A DNA stretch of 64,000 nt from UTCHB3 sp964531325 (GCA_964531325.1 CAZHCW010000007.1:62001-126000); one strand, 5' to 3'; positions 8,435 through 16,070 are shown, numbered from the stretch's first letter. Notes: generated from the letters alone by a model not told the origin. Translations and numbers: made by a program.

Positions 8435-10651
8435 ATGGAACATTATATCATCTATATTTTGCCGTTGTTCGGGATATTAAGTCTTCTGTTCACATATGTG
8501 AAATCAAGCTGGATATCCAAACAGGATCCCGGCACAGAAAAGATGGTGCGTATTTCAGGGTACATTGCCGAGGGCGCAATGGCATTTCTGAGAGCAGAAT
8601 ACAAGGTTCTTGCAATATTTGTTACTCTTGTTGCAATATTGCTTGCAGTAACAGCCAATATGAAAGAGGATTCACATCCTTTGGTGGCTGTATCATTCAT
8701 TTTGGGAGCATTTTCGTCGGCACTGGCGGGTTTTATTGGTATGAAAGCCGCAACGAAGGCGAATGTTCGAACTACAAACGCTGCGAGAAAAAGTCTTGGA
8801 GCCGCGTTAAATATTGCCTTTACAGGTGGTACGGTAATGGGGCTCGGGGTTGTTGGTCTCGGAGTTTTGGGGTTGGGATTGTTACTGGCAATCTATTCCC
8901 AAATGTGGTTAACACCCGATGTGTTCAGTGATAAAACATTGTTGGCTACTGCAACCAGCAGAGTGATCACAGTAATTACAGGTTTTTCATTTGGTGCTTC
9001 GTCAATAGCACTCTTTGCGAGAGTTGGCGGTGGAATCTACACAAAAGCAGCCGATGTTGGTGCTGATCTTGTAGGCAAGGTAGAAGCGGGAATTCCTGAA
9101 GATCATCCTTTAAATCCTGCAACCATCGCAGATAATGTTGGTGATAATGTTGGTGATGTGGCAGGTATGGGAGCCGATCTCTTCGAAAGTTATGTCGGAG
9201 CGATAGTTGGAACAATGGTTCTGGGTGCAGCATTTATCCCTGTTCACGGGTTTGCGGAACATTTTGATGGCCTGGGTGCAGTATTGCTTCCATTATCCAT
9301 TGCAGCCCTTGGAATTGTAATGTCGATAGCGGGAACATTCTTTGTTAAAGTTAAGGATGGTGGCGACCCACAGCGCGCACTTAACACCGGTGAATTTTTA
9401 TCCTCATTGTTTACAATTGCAGGATTGTGGTTTCTGATTCAATATATGCTTCCGGGAAGCTGGAGTTATAATGATCCTTTATATGGTGAAACCAGGGAAT
9501 ATACCTCTATTGGTGTTTTTATAGCAACAGTAATTGGTTTGGTGGCAGGTCTGCTTATAGGGCTTGTAACCGAATATTACACAGGCACCGGTAAAGGTCC
9601 TGTGCTGAATATTGTTCGTCAATCGATGACGGGAAGTGCAACAAACATTATAGCAGGTTTAAGTACCGGTATGATGTCAACTGCCATCCCGATAATAATC
9701 ATCGCATTTTCGATAGTCGTATCGTTTGAACTTGCCGGGTTGTATGGTATAGCCATCGCGGCAGTAGGGATGTTGTCAAATCTTGGGATTCAGCTTGCAG
9801 TAGATGCATACGGACCAATATCTGATAACGCCGGTGGAATTGCCCAAATGGCAGATCTTCCAAAAGAAGTGAGAGAGAGGACTGACAAACTTGATGCAGT
9901 TGGTAACACAACAGCAGCAATCGGAAAAGGTTTTGCAATTGGTTCAGCAGCACTTACGGCTCTTGCACTGTTTGGAGCTTTTATGACTGCAGCGGATCTT
10001 AAAGTTATTGATATTTCTAAAGCGAAAGTTATCGCCGGTCTCTTCCTTGGAGGAGCCGTTCCTTTCCTTTTCTCAGCCATGGCAATGATGGCGGTAGGTA
10101 AAGCAGCCATGTCGATGATTGAAGAAGTTAGAAGACAGTTTACCTCAATCCCCGAACTCAAAGCCGCATTAAACATTATGCGTAAAAATGATGGCAAGGA
10201 GAGGGAAGACTGGAGCAAAGAAGATCAGGGCACATTTGATGCTGCCGAGGGGAAAGCTGAATATGGCAAATGTGTTGAAATTTCAACAACCTCAGCCATT
10301 AAACAGATGGTGCTTCCGAGTCTTCTGGCGGTGGTGGTACCTGTTCTGACAGGTTTCCTTGGAGGAGCTGAAATGCTTGGCGGTCTGCTTGCAGGTGTAA
10401 CTGTTACAGGTGTTTTGATGGCAATTTTCCAGTCGAATGCAGGTGGAGCATGGGACAATGCTAAAAAAATGTTTGAAGAAGGTGTTGAGTATAACGGACA
10501 GATGTATTACAAAGGCTCCGAGCCCCATAAAGCTGCGGTAGTTGGTGATACAGTTGGCGATCCATTTAAGGATACTTCAGGTCCATCACTCAATATCTTA
10601 ATTAAGTTGATGTCAGTTGTGGCGTTAGTAATAGCACCACTTATAAAGTAA
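8435..10651 (+). CDS. hppA: Membrane-bound, ion-translocating pyrophosphatase, K+-dependent type
   Basis: A 738-residue protein with about 16 membrane segments that couples PPi hydrolysis to cation export. Seen: DVGADLVGKVE near residue 208, the substrate-binding DNVGDNVGDVAGMGADLFESY near 232, GNTTAAIGKG near 490 and the C-terminal GDTVGDPFKDTSGPS. The alanine in GNTTAA marks the K+-dependent class; K+-independent enzymes have lysine there. The acidic residue three positions after the aspartate in ADLFES matches the Na+-pumping enzymes, whereas plant-type H+ pumps place it seven positions after. Na+ transport is therefore the better guess but is inferred. The start ATG follows CCGGGAGATTAA. 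Confidence 0.95.
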   Translation: MEHYIIYILPLFGILSLLFTYVKSSWISKQDPGTEKMVRISGYIAEGAMAFLRAEYKVLAIFVTLVAILLAVTANMKEDSHPLVAVSFILGAFSSALAGFIGMKAATKANVRTTNAARKSLGAALNIAFTGGTVMGLGVVGLGVLGLGLLLAIYSQMWLTPDVFSDKTLLATATSRVITVITGFSFGASSIALFARVGGGIYTKAADVGADLVGKVEAGIPEDHPLNPATIADNVGDNVGDVAGMGADLFESYVGAIVGTMVLGAAFIPVHGFAEHFDGLGAVLLPLSIAALGIVMSIAGTFFVKVKDGGDPQRALNTGEFLSSLFTIAGLWFLIQYMLPGSWSYNDPLYGETREYTSIGVFIATVIGLVAGLLIGLVTEYYTGTGKGPVLNIVRQSMTGSATNIIAGLSTGMMSTAIPIIIIAFSIVVSFELAGLYGIAIAAVGMLSNLGIQLAVDAYGPISDNAGGIAQMADLPKEVRERTDKLDAVGNTTAAIGKGFAIGSAALTALALFGAFMTAADLKVIDISKAKVIAGLFLGGAVPFLFSAMAMMAVGKAAMSMIEEVRRQFTSIPELKAALNIMRKNDGKEREDWSKEDQGTFDAAEGKAEYGKCVEISTTSAIKQMVLPSLLAVVVPVLTGFLGGAEMLGGLLAGVTVTGVLMAIFQSNAGGAWDNAKKMFEEGVEYNGQMYYKGSEPHKAAVVGDTVGDPFKDTSGPSLNILIKLMSVVALVIAPLIK

Positions 10652-10676
10652 AAATTATTGTTCATTTATTTATTAA

Positions 10677-10720
10677 CCCTACCCGGAACAACATGTGCCG
10701 GGTCCTAGTCCATAGGGAGG
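10677..10720 (+). promoter_or_regulatory. Probable S6:S18-type ribosomal protein leader of rpsF operon
   Basis: Between hppA and rpsF is a compact foldable leader. ACCCGG (10681-10686) pairs perfectly with CCGGGT (10698-10703) around an 11-base A-rich loop. An outer CCCT (10677-10680) can pair with AGGG (10714-10717) inside the strong Shine-Dalgarno GGGAGG, and CCTA at 10704 can alternatively pair with TAGG at 10713. A hairpin exposing CCG and sequestering the ribosome site is what is known for S6:S18 autoregulatory leaders of rpsF operons. Structure was judged by eye; no covariance search was done. Confidence 0.55.
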
Positions 10721-10724
10721 ATTC

Positions 10725-11345
10725 TTGAGAAGAAATCACTATGAAACAGCCGTTATTATTAATGCGGCTCTGGATGACGAACAGATCGAAGCCGTTGTGG
10801 CAAAGATCACCGGTATCATCACCGATGGCGGTGGCGAGATATCGGAAACTGAAAAGTGGGGCAGGAAAAGACTTGCTTACACTATCAACAAAAACAGAAT
10901 TGGATACTATGTAATTTACAGGTATGAAGCTCCGGTTGACTTGATCGCAGAACTTGAGAGACTTATGAAAATTGACGAGGCAGTTGTCAGATTTTTGACA
11001 ATCAGGCTCGAAAAAGAGGCTCTTGAATATTTTGCAACACGGAAATTTGAAGCAGAAACACTTGAACCTGAATCCGAAGTTGCTGAGGAAGAAGTTGAGG
11101 AAATTGATGTTGAAGAAGAAAAAGCAGAAGTACCTGCTGAAGCTCCTTTAGCTGAAGTTCCCGCAAGTGAACCTGTGGCAGAGGTTGCTGCAGAAGAATC
11201 TGTGGTTGAACTCGTAGCAGAAGTTACAGAAGAAGCACCTGTAGCCGAGGCGAGTCCTGAGGTCGAAGCAGAGATTTCGGTTGAGGCACCTACAGAAGAA
11301 GTCGTAGCTGAAAAGAAAGAAGATACTGACGAGAAGTCGGCCTGA
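10725..11345 (+). CDS. rpsF: 30S ribosomal protein S6 with long acidic C-terminal extension
   Basis: The S6 core occupies residues 1-107 (RRNHYETAVIINAAL, EKWGRKRLAYTINKNRIGYYVIYRYEA, RFLTIRLEKEALEYF). It is followed by about 98 residues dominated by Glu, Ala, Val and Pro with no aromatic residues, giving 206 residues against the usual 95-140. The tail is made of loosely repeated EAPVAEV/EVPA units and is probably disordered. The start is a TTG behind the strong ribosome site GGGAGG. It heads rpsF-ssb-rpsR-rplI, the classical arrangement. S6 binds 16S rRNA with S18, and the complex often represses its own mRNA. Confidence 0.95.
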   Translation: MRRNHYETAVIINAALDDEQIEAVVAKITGIITDGGGEISETEKWGRKRLAYTINKNRIGYYVIYRYEAPVDLIAELERLMKIDEAVVRFLTIRLEKEALEYFATRKFEAETLEPESEVAEEEVEEIDVEEEKAEVPAEAPLAEVPASEPVAEVAAEESVVELVAEVTEEAPVAEASPEVEAEISVEAPTEEVVAEKKEDTDEKSA

Positions 11346-11366
11346 CAATGAAAGAGGAAATCAAAT

Positions 11367-11840
11367 ATGGCTGAGTTGAAAATGCCGGAAATTAACTTTG
11401 TAGTAATAGCCGGAAATTTAACAAAAGACCCTGTTTACAGGCACACAACAAACGGGACGCCGGTGGTCAATTTTACCATAGCATCCAACAGAAAATTCAG
11501 AGACTCCGGCAGCCAGTGGCAAGAGGATGTCTGTTTTGTTGGAGTAGTAGCGTGGAACAAGTTGGCAGACAGCTGTCGCGAGCGTGTCAGGAAGGGTTCA
11601 GCTGTTTTGGTTGATGGCGAGTTGCAGAGTCGGAACTGGAGAAGTGACGACGGGAGCAGCCGCAGTATCGTGGAAATAAAAGCCAGACGGATTCAATTTC
11701 TAAATAAACGATTTAAACCGACCGGAGAAGAGTTATATGAGGAAGCCATCACTGATTATGAAGATGACTCTGCCGGTTACACATCCGATTCATTCGATAA
11801 GTTCTTAACTGAAGAAGAATCTAAACTTATTAAAGAGTAA
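11367..11840 (+). CDS. ssb: Single-stranded DNA-binding protein
   Basis: A 157-residue OB-fold protein that coats single-stranded DNA in replication, repair and recombination. Seen: NFVVIAGNLTKDPVYRHTTNGTPVVNFTIASNR at the N-terminus, a central FVGVVAWNKLADSCRERVRKG and VDGELQSRNW, all typical of bacterial SSB. The C-terminus is acidic (DYEDDSAGYTSDSFDKFLTEEE) but lacks the classical DDDIPF tip, ending instead in ESKLIKE. It is located between rpsF and rpsR as in many bacteria and is presumably cotranscribed with them. Confidence 0.93.
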   Translation: MAELKMPEINFVVIAGNLTKDPVYRHTTNGTPVVNFTIASNRKFRDSGSQWQEDVCFVGVVAWNKLADSCRERVRKGSAVLVDGELQSRNWRSDDGSSRSIVEIKARRIQFLNKRFKPTGEELYEEAITDYEDDSAGYTSDSFDKFLTEEESKLIKE

Positions 11841-11842
11841 TT

Positions 11843-12118
11843 ATGATTTACACTAATAACAACAACAACTTTAGCAATAACAGAAACAAGATGCGTATGT
11901 TAAAGCCAAATAAAGTTTGCAGATTTACGCAGATGGGCATTAAATACATCGATTACAAAGATGCCAAGCTCTTGCAGAAATTTATTACCGAACAAGGTAA
12001 GATAATCCCTAAAAGAATTACCGGTACCAGTGCAAAATATCACCGCCAGTTGACTACAGCTATTAAAAGAGCGAGACACATGGCTATTCTTCCATATGTA
12101 GCTGATTCGGTTAAATAA
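11843..12118 (+). CDS. rpsR: 30S ribosomal protein S18
   Basis: A 91-residue bS18. The core KVCRFTQMGIKYIDYKDAKLLQKFITEQGKIIPKRITG and the RQLTTAIKRARHMAILPY C-terminus are diagnostic. The N-terminus is an Asn-rich stretch (NNNNNFSNNRN), about 15 residues beyond the conserved core. It begins 2 bases after the ssb stop, with AAAGAG inside the ssb 3' end as the likely ribosome site. S18 pairs with S6 in the 30S platform and is the partner for the proposed rpsF leader. Confidence 0.96.
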   Translation: MIYTNNNNNFSNNRNKMRMLKPNKVCRFTQMGIKYIDYKDAKLLQKFITEQGKIIPKRITGTSAKYHRQLTTAIKRARHMAILPYVADSVK

Positions 12119-12136
12119 TTTAATGGAGATTGGATA

Positions 12137-12592
12137 ATGAAAGTAATATTAAGACAAAATATCGATTCTCTTGGCCAGGTGGGCGAAATCGTCGATGTAA
12201 GCGAAGGTTATGCTCAAAACTACCTTATCCCCAAGAAATATGCTTATGCAGCCCTCAAAGGCAACATGAGAGCTATTGAGGATGAGAAGAGACTGATCAA
12301 CAAGAAAAGAGATAAAGAAGTGGCTGCGGCTACCCAGCTTGCAACTGCAATAGAGAATGTAAAGATTGAACTTTTTGTTCAGGCCGGTGAAGAGGACAAA
12401 CTTTTTGGTTCCGTCACTTCACAAATGATCGCTGATGGATTAAAGGAAAAAGGATTTGATCTCGACAAAAGATCAATCGATCTTCCAGATCCAATAAGGG
12501 CTCTCGGTATCTACGATGTACCCGTTAAACTCCACTCATCTGTTATCGCCAAGATAAAAGTGTTTGTAGTGAAGGAACAAAAAGAAGACTAA
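12137..12592 (+). CDS. rplI: 50S ribosomal protein L9
   Basis: A 151-residue bL9 with the usual two-domain form: an N-terminal rRNA-binding domain (MKVILRQNIDSLGQVGEIVDVSEGYAQNYLIPKKYA), a long connecting helix rich in Lys and Glu around residues 45-75, and a C-terminal domain (LFGSVTSQMIADGLKEKG, LGIYDVPVKLHSSVIAKIKVFVV). The start ATG follows TGGAGATTGG. It is the last gene of the rpsF operon and is followed by an intrinsic terminator at 12631. Confidence 0.97.
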   Translation: MKVILRQNIDSLGQVGEIVDVSEGYAQNYLIPKKYAYAALKGNMRAIEDEKRLINKKRDKEVAAATQLATAIENVKIELFVQAGEEDKLFGSVTSQMIADGLKEKGFDLDKRSIDLPDPIRALGIYDVPVKLHSSVIAKIKVFVVKEQKED

Positions 12593-12630
12593 CCTAAATA
12601 TTAATTATTAGGTATCAGGTATTAGTTATT
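12593..12630. repeat. Intergenic TATTAGGTAT-type direct repeat
   Basis: A short A+T-rich stretch made of degenerate direct copies of a TATTAGGTAT-like unit. It shares the exact 17-mer TATTAATTATTAGGTAT (12599-12615) with another intergenic copy at 30652-30668. Both copies sit directly between a gene's stop codon and a terminator hairpin with a GCTGC core. The function is unknown; it looks like a dispersed mini-repeat. Confidence 0.6.
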
Positions 12631-12662
12631 AAGCTGCTTCAGAAATGGGGCAGCTTTTTTTT
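12631..12662 (+). terminator. Intrinsic terminator after rplI
   Basis: AAGCTGC (12631-12637) pairs perfectly with GCAGCTT (12650-12656) and is followed by an uninterrupted T run to 12662. The T tract on the plus strand assigns it to the rpsF-ssb-rpsR-rplI operon. Confidence 0.85.
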
Positions 12663-12689
12663 GTTAGGATCGGCTCTAAAAACATTTCA

Positions 12690-12959
12690 TCAGGCATAGA
12701 TAACTTTTCCGGTTTTCCTGATGTGGTTTGAAAATCTGTCATTTTTCAAAAGTTTCACAATATCAACTTGAATAGAAAGTCCTTCTTCAAGATGCACAGT
12801 CAAATCAAGAATGTCTCCTTTGGTTTGACCATCTATTGCAAGATCAATATCGTGAGCATTGCGCAAGTTGACGGCTGCACTTCCAAAAAGGATTATTTCA
12901 GTTACTCCATATTCTCTACATATCGAAATAGCTCTTTCTATAGATTTTTTGGTGACCAC
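12690..12959 (-). CDS. Minimal nucleotidyltransferase (MNT/MJ0435-like), unpaired
   Basis: An 89-residue protein with the small nucleotidyltransferase signature LFGSAAVNLRNAHDIDLAIDG: G26-S27 followed by the metal-binding pair D37 and D39. The family usually acts as the antitoxin-like half of HEPN/MNT pairs, adenylylating the HEPN toxin. No HEPN gene is adjacent: upstream is a 177-base spacer then rpmB, and downstream is the rplI terminator. The start is a GTG preceded by TTAGGA at 8 bases. It could therefore be a solitary remnant or serve a distant partner. The role is inferred from family only. Confidence 0.75.
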   Translation of the reverse strand: MVTKKSIERAISICREYGVTEIILFGSAAVNLRNAHDIDLAIDGQTKGDILDLTVHLEEGLSIQVDIVKLLKNDRFSNHIRKTGKVIYA

Positions 12960-13080
12960 TATTGATTCCTAATTTGTTAAAACTGAGCCATAAAATACTT
13001 AATTTTACGAAATTATTGTGATATGTTGGGATATTTCCATATTCCATTAATTCTGTGAGTTTCAGCGATCACTAAAAATC

Positions 13081-13115
13081 AAAAAAAAAGGCTGCCTCTT
13101 CCGAAACAGCCTTTT
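13081..13115 (-). terminator. Intrinsic terminator after rpmB
   Basis: Read on the minus strand, a 9-bp stem AAAAGGCTG/CAGCCTTTT (13107-13115 with 13086-13094) encloses a short loop and is followed by a run of at least nine T. It lies about 20 bases past the rpmB stop codon. The GGCTG core resembles the terminators at 30723 and 19349. Confidence 0.85.
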
Positions 13116-13136
13116 CAAAATCTAAATGGAGAATAA

Positions 13137-13376
13137 CTACCTTACGGCAATTTTTTTCTCTCTTACCAACTGTGCGATAACTGCAGTACCGTTTTTAGCA
13201 ATAGTCTTTATTGCATTGGCGGTAAGTTTCACGGTCACAAATCTATTAAGTTCCTGAACCCAGATTCTCTTTTTCTGGAGATTGGGGAGGAATCTTCTTT
13301 TGGTATGGTTGTGAGCGTGGGAAATGCTGCTGCCGTATTTTGGTTTTACTCCGGTAACTTGGCATGTTCTTGACAT
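13137..13376 (-). CDS. rpmB: 50S ribosomal protein L28
   Basis: A 79-residue bL28 starting MSRTCQVTGVKPKYGSSISHAHN and containing TKRRFLPNLQKKRIWV, diagnostic for the family. An upstream in-frame ATG would add 26 residues, but the internal ATG at 13376 is preceded by AGGAG at a normal distance and matches family starts, so it is chosen. One cysteine (CQVTG) is at the position where some L28 proteins bind zinc, but a full four-cysteine set is absent. The gene stands alone, not beside rpmG, and has its own terminator. Confidence 0.96.
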   Translation of the reverse strand: MSRTCQVTGVKPKYGSSISHAHNHTKRRFLPNLQKKRIWVQELNRFVTVKLTANAIKTIAKNGTAVIAQLVREKKIAVR

Positions 13377-13473
13377 AAAAATAAACTCCTGGCTCTTGCT
13401 CATAAAAATTGGAAAACAGTCTCGTAATATACGGTAACAAATCGAAATAAACAAAAAATGAATTAATCGTTTA

Positions 13474-14202
13474 CTATAAAGTTCGGGCGATAAAATCTTT
13501 TATGATGTCATCATCTGAGGAGGCGAGTTCTTGTGGGGTGCCGGTGAAATAAATTTTACCTTCGTGGGCGAGGGCAACTCTCGTGGCAACAATGTTTACA
13601 CTTATCATATCGTGTGTAACAACTATTGAGGTTACTTTAAGTTTTTCGCTTAGGTCTTTAACAAGATTGTCGATCGATTCGCTCATTATCGGATCAAGTC
13701 CGGTTGTTGGTTCATCGTAAAGGATATATTCGGGATTGGTGATCAGAGCTCTGGCAAGTCCCACTCTTTTACGCATACCGCCGGAAAGTTCTGCGGGTTT
13801 TAATGCTTCGATTCCGGGGAGTCCAACTAATTCCAATTTTTCTGCAACCCGTTTGTCGATTTCGGTTGAAGTGAATTTGGTGTTGCTTTCGATCAAGGGG
13901 AGAGAGATATTGTCACCCACGGTCATTGAATCGAAGAGAGCAGCTCCCTGAAACAAAAACCCAAACTTCTTACGGAGTTCGTAAAGGTCTTTTTCCTTAA
14001 TCAGATTGATATCATACCCTTCAACCATTACTGTACCGCTGTCGGGTCTTAGAAGACCAATTATATGTTTCAGAAGGACTGATTTACCACAACCTGATCT
14101 TCCAATCACAGCGAGAGTTTCACCCTGATTGATATCGAGGCTTAAACCACGAAGTACCTTGTTGTCACCAAAACTTTTATAAAGATCTTTTACTTCTATC
14201 AT
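13474..14202 (-). CDS. ABC transporter ATPase, MlaF-like (phospholipid transport)
   Basis: A 242-residue ABC ATPase: Walker A GRSGCGKS at 34-41, Q-loop FLFQGAALFDSMTV near 83-95, signature LSGGMRKRVGLARAL from 139 and Walker B YILYDEP from 159. The GAALFDSMTVGDNISLPL stretch and GMRKRVG signature are typical of MlaF/Ttg2A, the ATPase of the retrograde lipid transporter MlaFEDB. No MlaE permease or MlaD gene is present in the window, so partners must be encoded elsewhere. It starts 9 bases after the dprA stop and is the last gene of a four-gene minus-strand unit. Confidence 0.85.
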   Translation of the reverse strand: MIEVKDLYKSFGDNKVLRGLSLDINQGETLAVIGRSGCGKSVLLKHIIGLLRPDSGTVMVEGYDINLIKEKDLYELRKKFGFLFQGAALFDSMTVGDNISLPLIESNTKFTSTEIDKRVAEKLELVGLPGIEALKPAELSGGMRKRVGLARALITNPEYILYDEPTTGLDPIMSESIDNLVKDLSEKLKVTSIVVTHDMISVNIVATRVALAHEGKIYFTGTPQELASSDDDIIKDFIARTL

Positions 14203-14211
14203 CGTGTGGTT

Positions 14212-15330
14212 CTATATTCTCACAAAGTTTTTGCCGGGTTGCTGCCGGACAAGACCCTTAAACTCGAGTTGCAAAAGATTAATAAGACATTCGGAGATAT
14301 TCAGTCCTGTAAGACCTGATATCTGGTCGATATGCAACGGTTCAAAGCCAATTGTTGTATAAATCTTCTCTTCAAATATGGATAGTTCGGAGAGTTGAAT
14401 AACGGGTGCCGGTTCAGGGGTTGATTTTGGGACGATCTTAAACTCAATCAAAATATCTGCAACGCTCATAACAAGTTTGGCATTGCCATCCTGGATCAAC
14501 CTGTTTGTTCCGCCGGATTTTAGGGAGTTTATATTTCCGGGGATTGCAAAAACTTCTCTTCCCTGGTCGATTGCAAAGGCAGCAGTATGTAGTGCACCTC
14601 CTTTTTCAGCAGTTTCCACTATAAGTGAACCGAGCGAAAGCCCGCTGATAATTCTGTTCCTTGCAGGAAAATTTATTGCATCAGGTTTTACATCAGGGGC
14701 AAACTCAGTAACCACAGCTCCTGAAGTGCTTATATCTTTGGCAAGTTTTTTGTTTTCGGATGGATAAATGTTTTTAAATCCACTTCCGAGAACGGCAATT
14801 GTTCTTCCACCGGCAGATATTGCTGCTTTATGGGCTGTTGTATCGATTCCTCTGGCAAGACCACTAATAACGGTAAAACCTTCTTTTACAAGATCGCGAC
14901 TAAAATCGGCTGCGGTTTTTAAGCCATACGGTGAAGGAGTTCTTGAGCCGACAATTGCGAGGGACTTTTTATCCTGTTCGGTCAATTCACCAACCACGAA
15001 AAGCAGAATGGGTGGATCGTAGATATTTGAAAGGGAAGAGGGATAACCTGATTGTCCGTAGGCAAGAATTGAACCTGAAATGGAGGTTACAAATTCATAT
15101 TCTTTTTTGTAATCGGCATCATTGTCACCATTTTTGGCACCTTCAATAAAACCTTTAATTACAAGGTCGGTCATTTTTTCGATATGAAGCAGGTTTTTTG
15201 GTGGTGAGTCGATCAGTTGAGTCCCTGAACCGATGGCATCAATCATTGAGCGAAGACGCACAATTCCAATATGTTTGCAGTTTAATAATCGACGGAGAGC
15301 AATATATTCTTCGAGGGGAACTGATTGCAT
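14212..15330 (-). CDS. dprA: DNA-processing protein DprA
   Basis: A 372-residue DprA/Smf protein that loads RecA on incoming single-stranded DNA in natural transformation. The Rossmann-like core carries GSRTPSPYGLKTAADFSRDL, VISGLARGIDTTAHKAAI, TIAVLGSGFKNIYPSEN and FPARNRIISGLSLGSLIVE, all conserved. A small C-terminal winged-helix-like domain (residues about 315-372, LHIDQISGLTGLNISECLINLLQLE) follows, as in many full-length DprA. It lies 7 bases after the EutN-like gene and 9 before the MlaF-like gene, in one apparent transcript. No other competence genes are nearby. Confidence 0.95.
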   Translation of the reverse strand: MQSVPLEEYIALRRLLNCKHIGIVRLRSMIDAIGSGTQLIDSPPKNLLHIEKMTDLVIKGFIEGAKNGDNDADYKKEYEFVTSISGSILAYGQSGYPSSLSNIYDPPILLFVVGELTEQDKKSLAIVGSRTPSPYGLKTAADFSRDLVKEGFTVISGLARGIDTTAHKAAISAGGRTIAVLGSGFKNIYPSENKKLAKDISTSGAVVTEFAPDVKPDAINFPARNRIISGLSLGSLIVETAEKGGALHTAAFAIDQGREVFAIPGNINSLKSGGTNRLIQDGNAKLVMSVADILIEFKIVPKSTPEPAPVIQLSELSIFEEKIYTTIGFEPLHIDQISGLTGLNISECLINLLQLEFKGLVRQQPGKNFVRI

Positions 15331-15337
15331 ATAATTG

Positions 15338-15613
15338 TTATGAGGTCACGGATATTTTGTCAACAACACCAACAATAATGGTGTGGACGGGGGATTTTTT
15401 GTTTTGTATTATTTGTTGAACGGCATCGCCTTCTTGTGTCACCATTACAATGTCGCCGGGACCTGCTGACGAAAAATCGATGGCAATAATGTCTTTTTCA
15501 TCCATATATGAGCCATCGAGGTCGATCTTCCTGACGAGCAGGAGTTTCTGTCCGTTTAATTCCTTGTTTTTTACGGAGGAAACTACATTCCCATGCACTC
15601 TGGCAAGGAACAT
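15338..15613 (-). CDS. EutN/CcmL-type microcompartment vertex (BMC-P) protein, orphan
   Basis: A 91-residue protein matching the pentamer-forming shell vertex family: FLARVHGNVVSSVKNKELNGQKLLLVRKID, then the conserved AIDFSSAGPGDIVMV and C-terminal IIVGVVDKI. In characterised organelles five copies cap each vertex of a carboxysome or metabolosome. No hexameric BMC-H shell gene or encapsulated enzyme is found in this window; the neighbours are a small membrane protein (1 base upstream) and dprA (7 bases downstream). Shell genes may lie elsewhere, or this may be a repurposed pentamer. The family call is strong; the function here is open. Confidence 0.85.
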   Translation of the reverse strand: MFLARVHGNVVSSVKNKELNGQKLLLVRKIDLDGSYMDEKDIIAIDFSSAGPGDIVMVTQEGDAVQQIIQNKKSPVHTIIVGVVDKISVTS

Positions 15614-15614
15614 A

Positions 15615-15902
15615 TCACTGTTGCTCTTTAGTTTCTGCGGGATTTTTACTTTTCGATCTAAAGAGAATTGCAGCGGGTAAAATTATAATGTAAGCTGCGA
15701 TCAACACTAAAGGAGCGGTTACGAGTGCCGAGGGTGAATCCCATGGTTTTTGTGAAAGGAGCACAAAACCGATAATGAGGGCAAACATGCCGACAGCGAG
15801 GAGAATATAGTTGGTTGAGTTAAAATAGATTTTAAATGGGGAAGGGCTCTTCCACAAGGGAAGTTGCTTTGATGCTGTTCTTCCTTGTACTTTTTTTGCC
15901 AT
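15615..15902 (-). CDS. Small two-helix membrane protein (DUF3098-like)
   Basis: A 95-residue protein with a basic N-terminus, the segment NSTNYILLAVGMFALIIGFVLLS (first membrane helix, residues about 28-50), a short loop WDSPSALVTAPLVL, a second helix to about 80, and a charged tail. The NYILL...GF pattern recalls the DUF3098 family found in Bacteroidetes; this was judged by eye. Its stop is one base from the EutN-like start, so the two are translationally coupled. Its role is unknown. It is the first gene of the unit ending with the MlaF-like ATPase. Confidence 0.7.
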   Translation of the reverse strand: MAKKVQGRTASKQLPLWKSPSPFKIYFNSTNYILLAVGMFALIIGFVLLSQKPWDSPSALVTAPLVLIAAYIIILPAAILFRSKSKNPAETKEQQ

Positions 15903-15920
15903 GCTCTAATTCCTGATAAT

Positions 15921-15952
15921 TATAAAAAGCCCGGCAATGGGAATTACCGGGC
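15921..15952 (-). terminator. Probable intrinsic terminator after the 82-residue protein gene
   Basis: GCCCGG (15929-15934) pairs with CCGGGC (15947-15952), with three further pairs (AAT/ATT) beyond one mismatch. On the minus strand the hairpin is followed by TTTTTATAA. It lies between the 82-residue gene and the DUF3098-like gene. Confidence 0.7.
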
Positions 15953-16070
15953 AACTTAAGTGGTTCACCAGTCAGGGGAAGAACTGATGAACAAAACTAT
16001 AACAAATAAATTTCAATCACTTGGGCAATATATACAAGACAGTGATAAAAAACAAATGTTAAATTGAGTT

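Noticed and set aside
9790..10218. 142-residue open frame antisense to hppA
   Set aside because: It mirrors the conserved hppA codons, has no ribosome site and resembles no family.
13377..13454. 26-residue N-terminal extension of L28
   Set aside because: The internal ATG has AGGAG upstream and matches the family start; the extension is unlike any L28.
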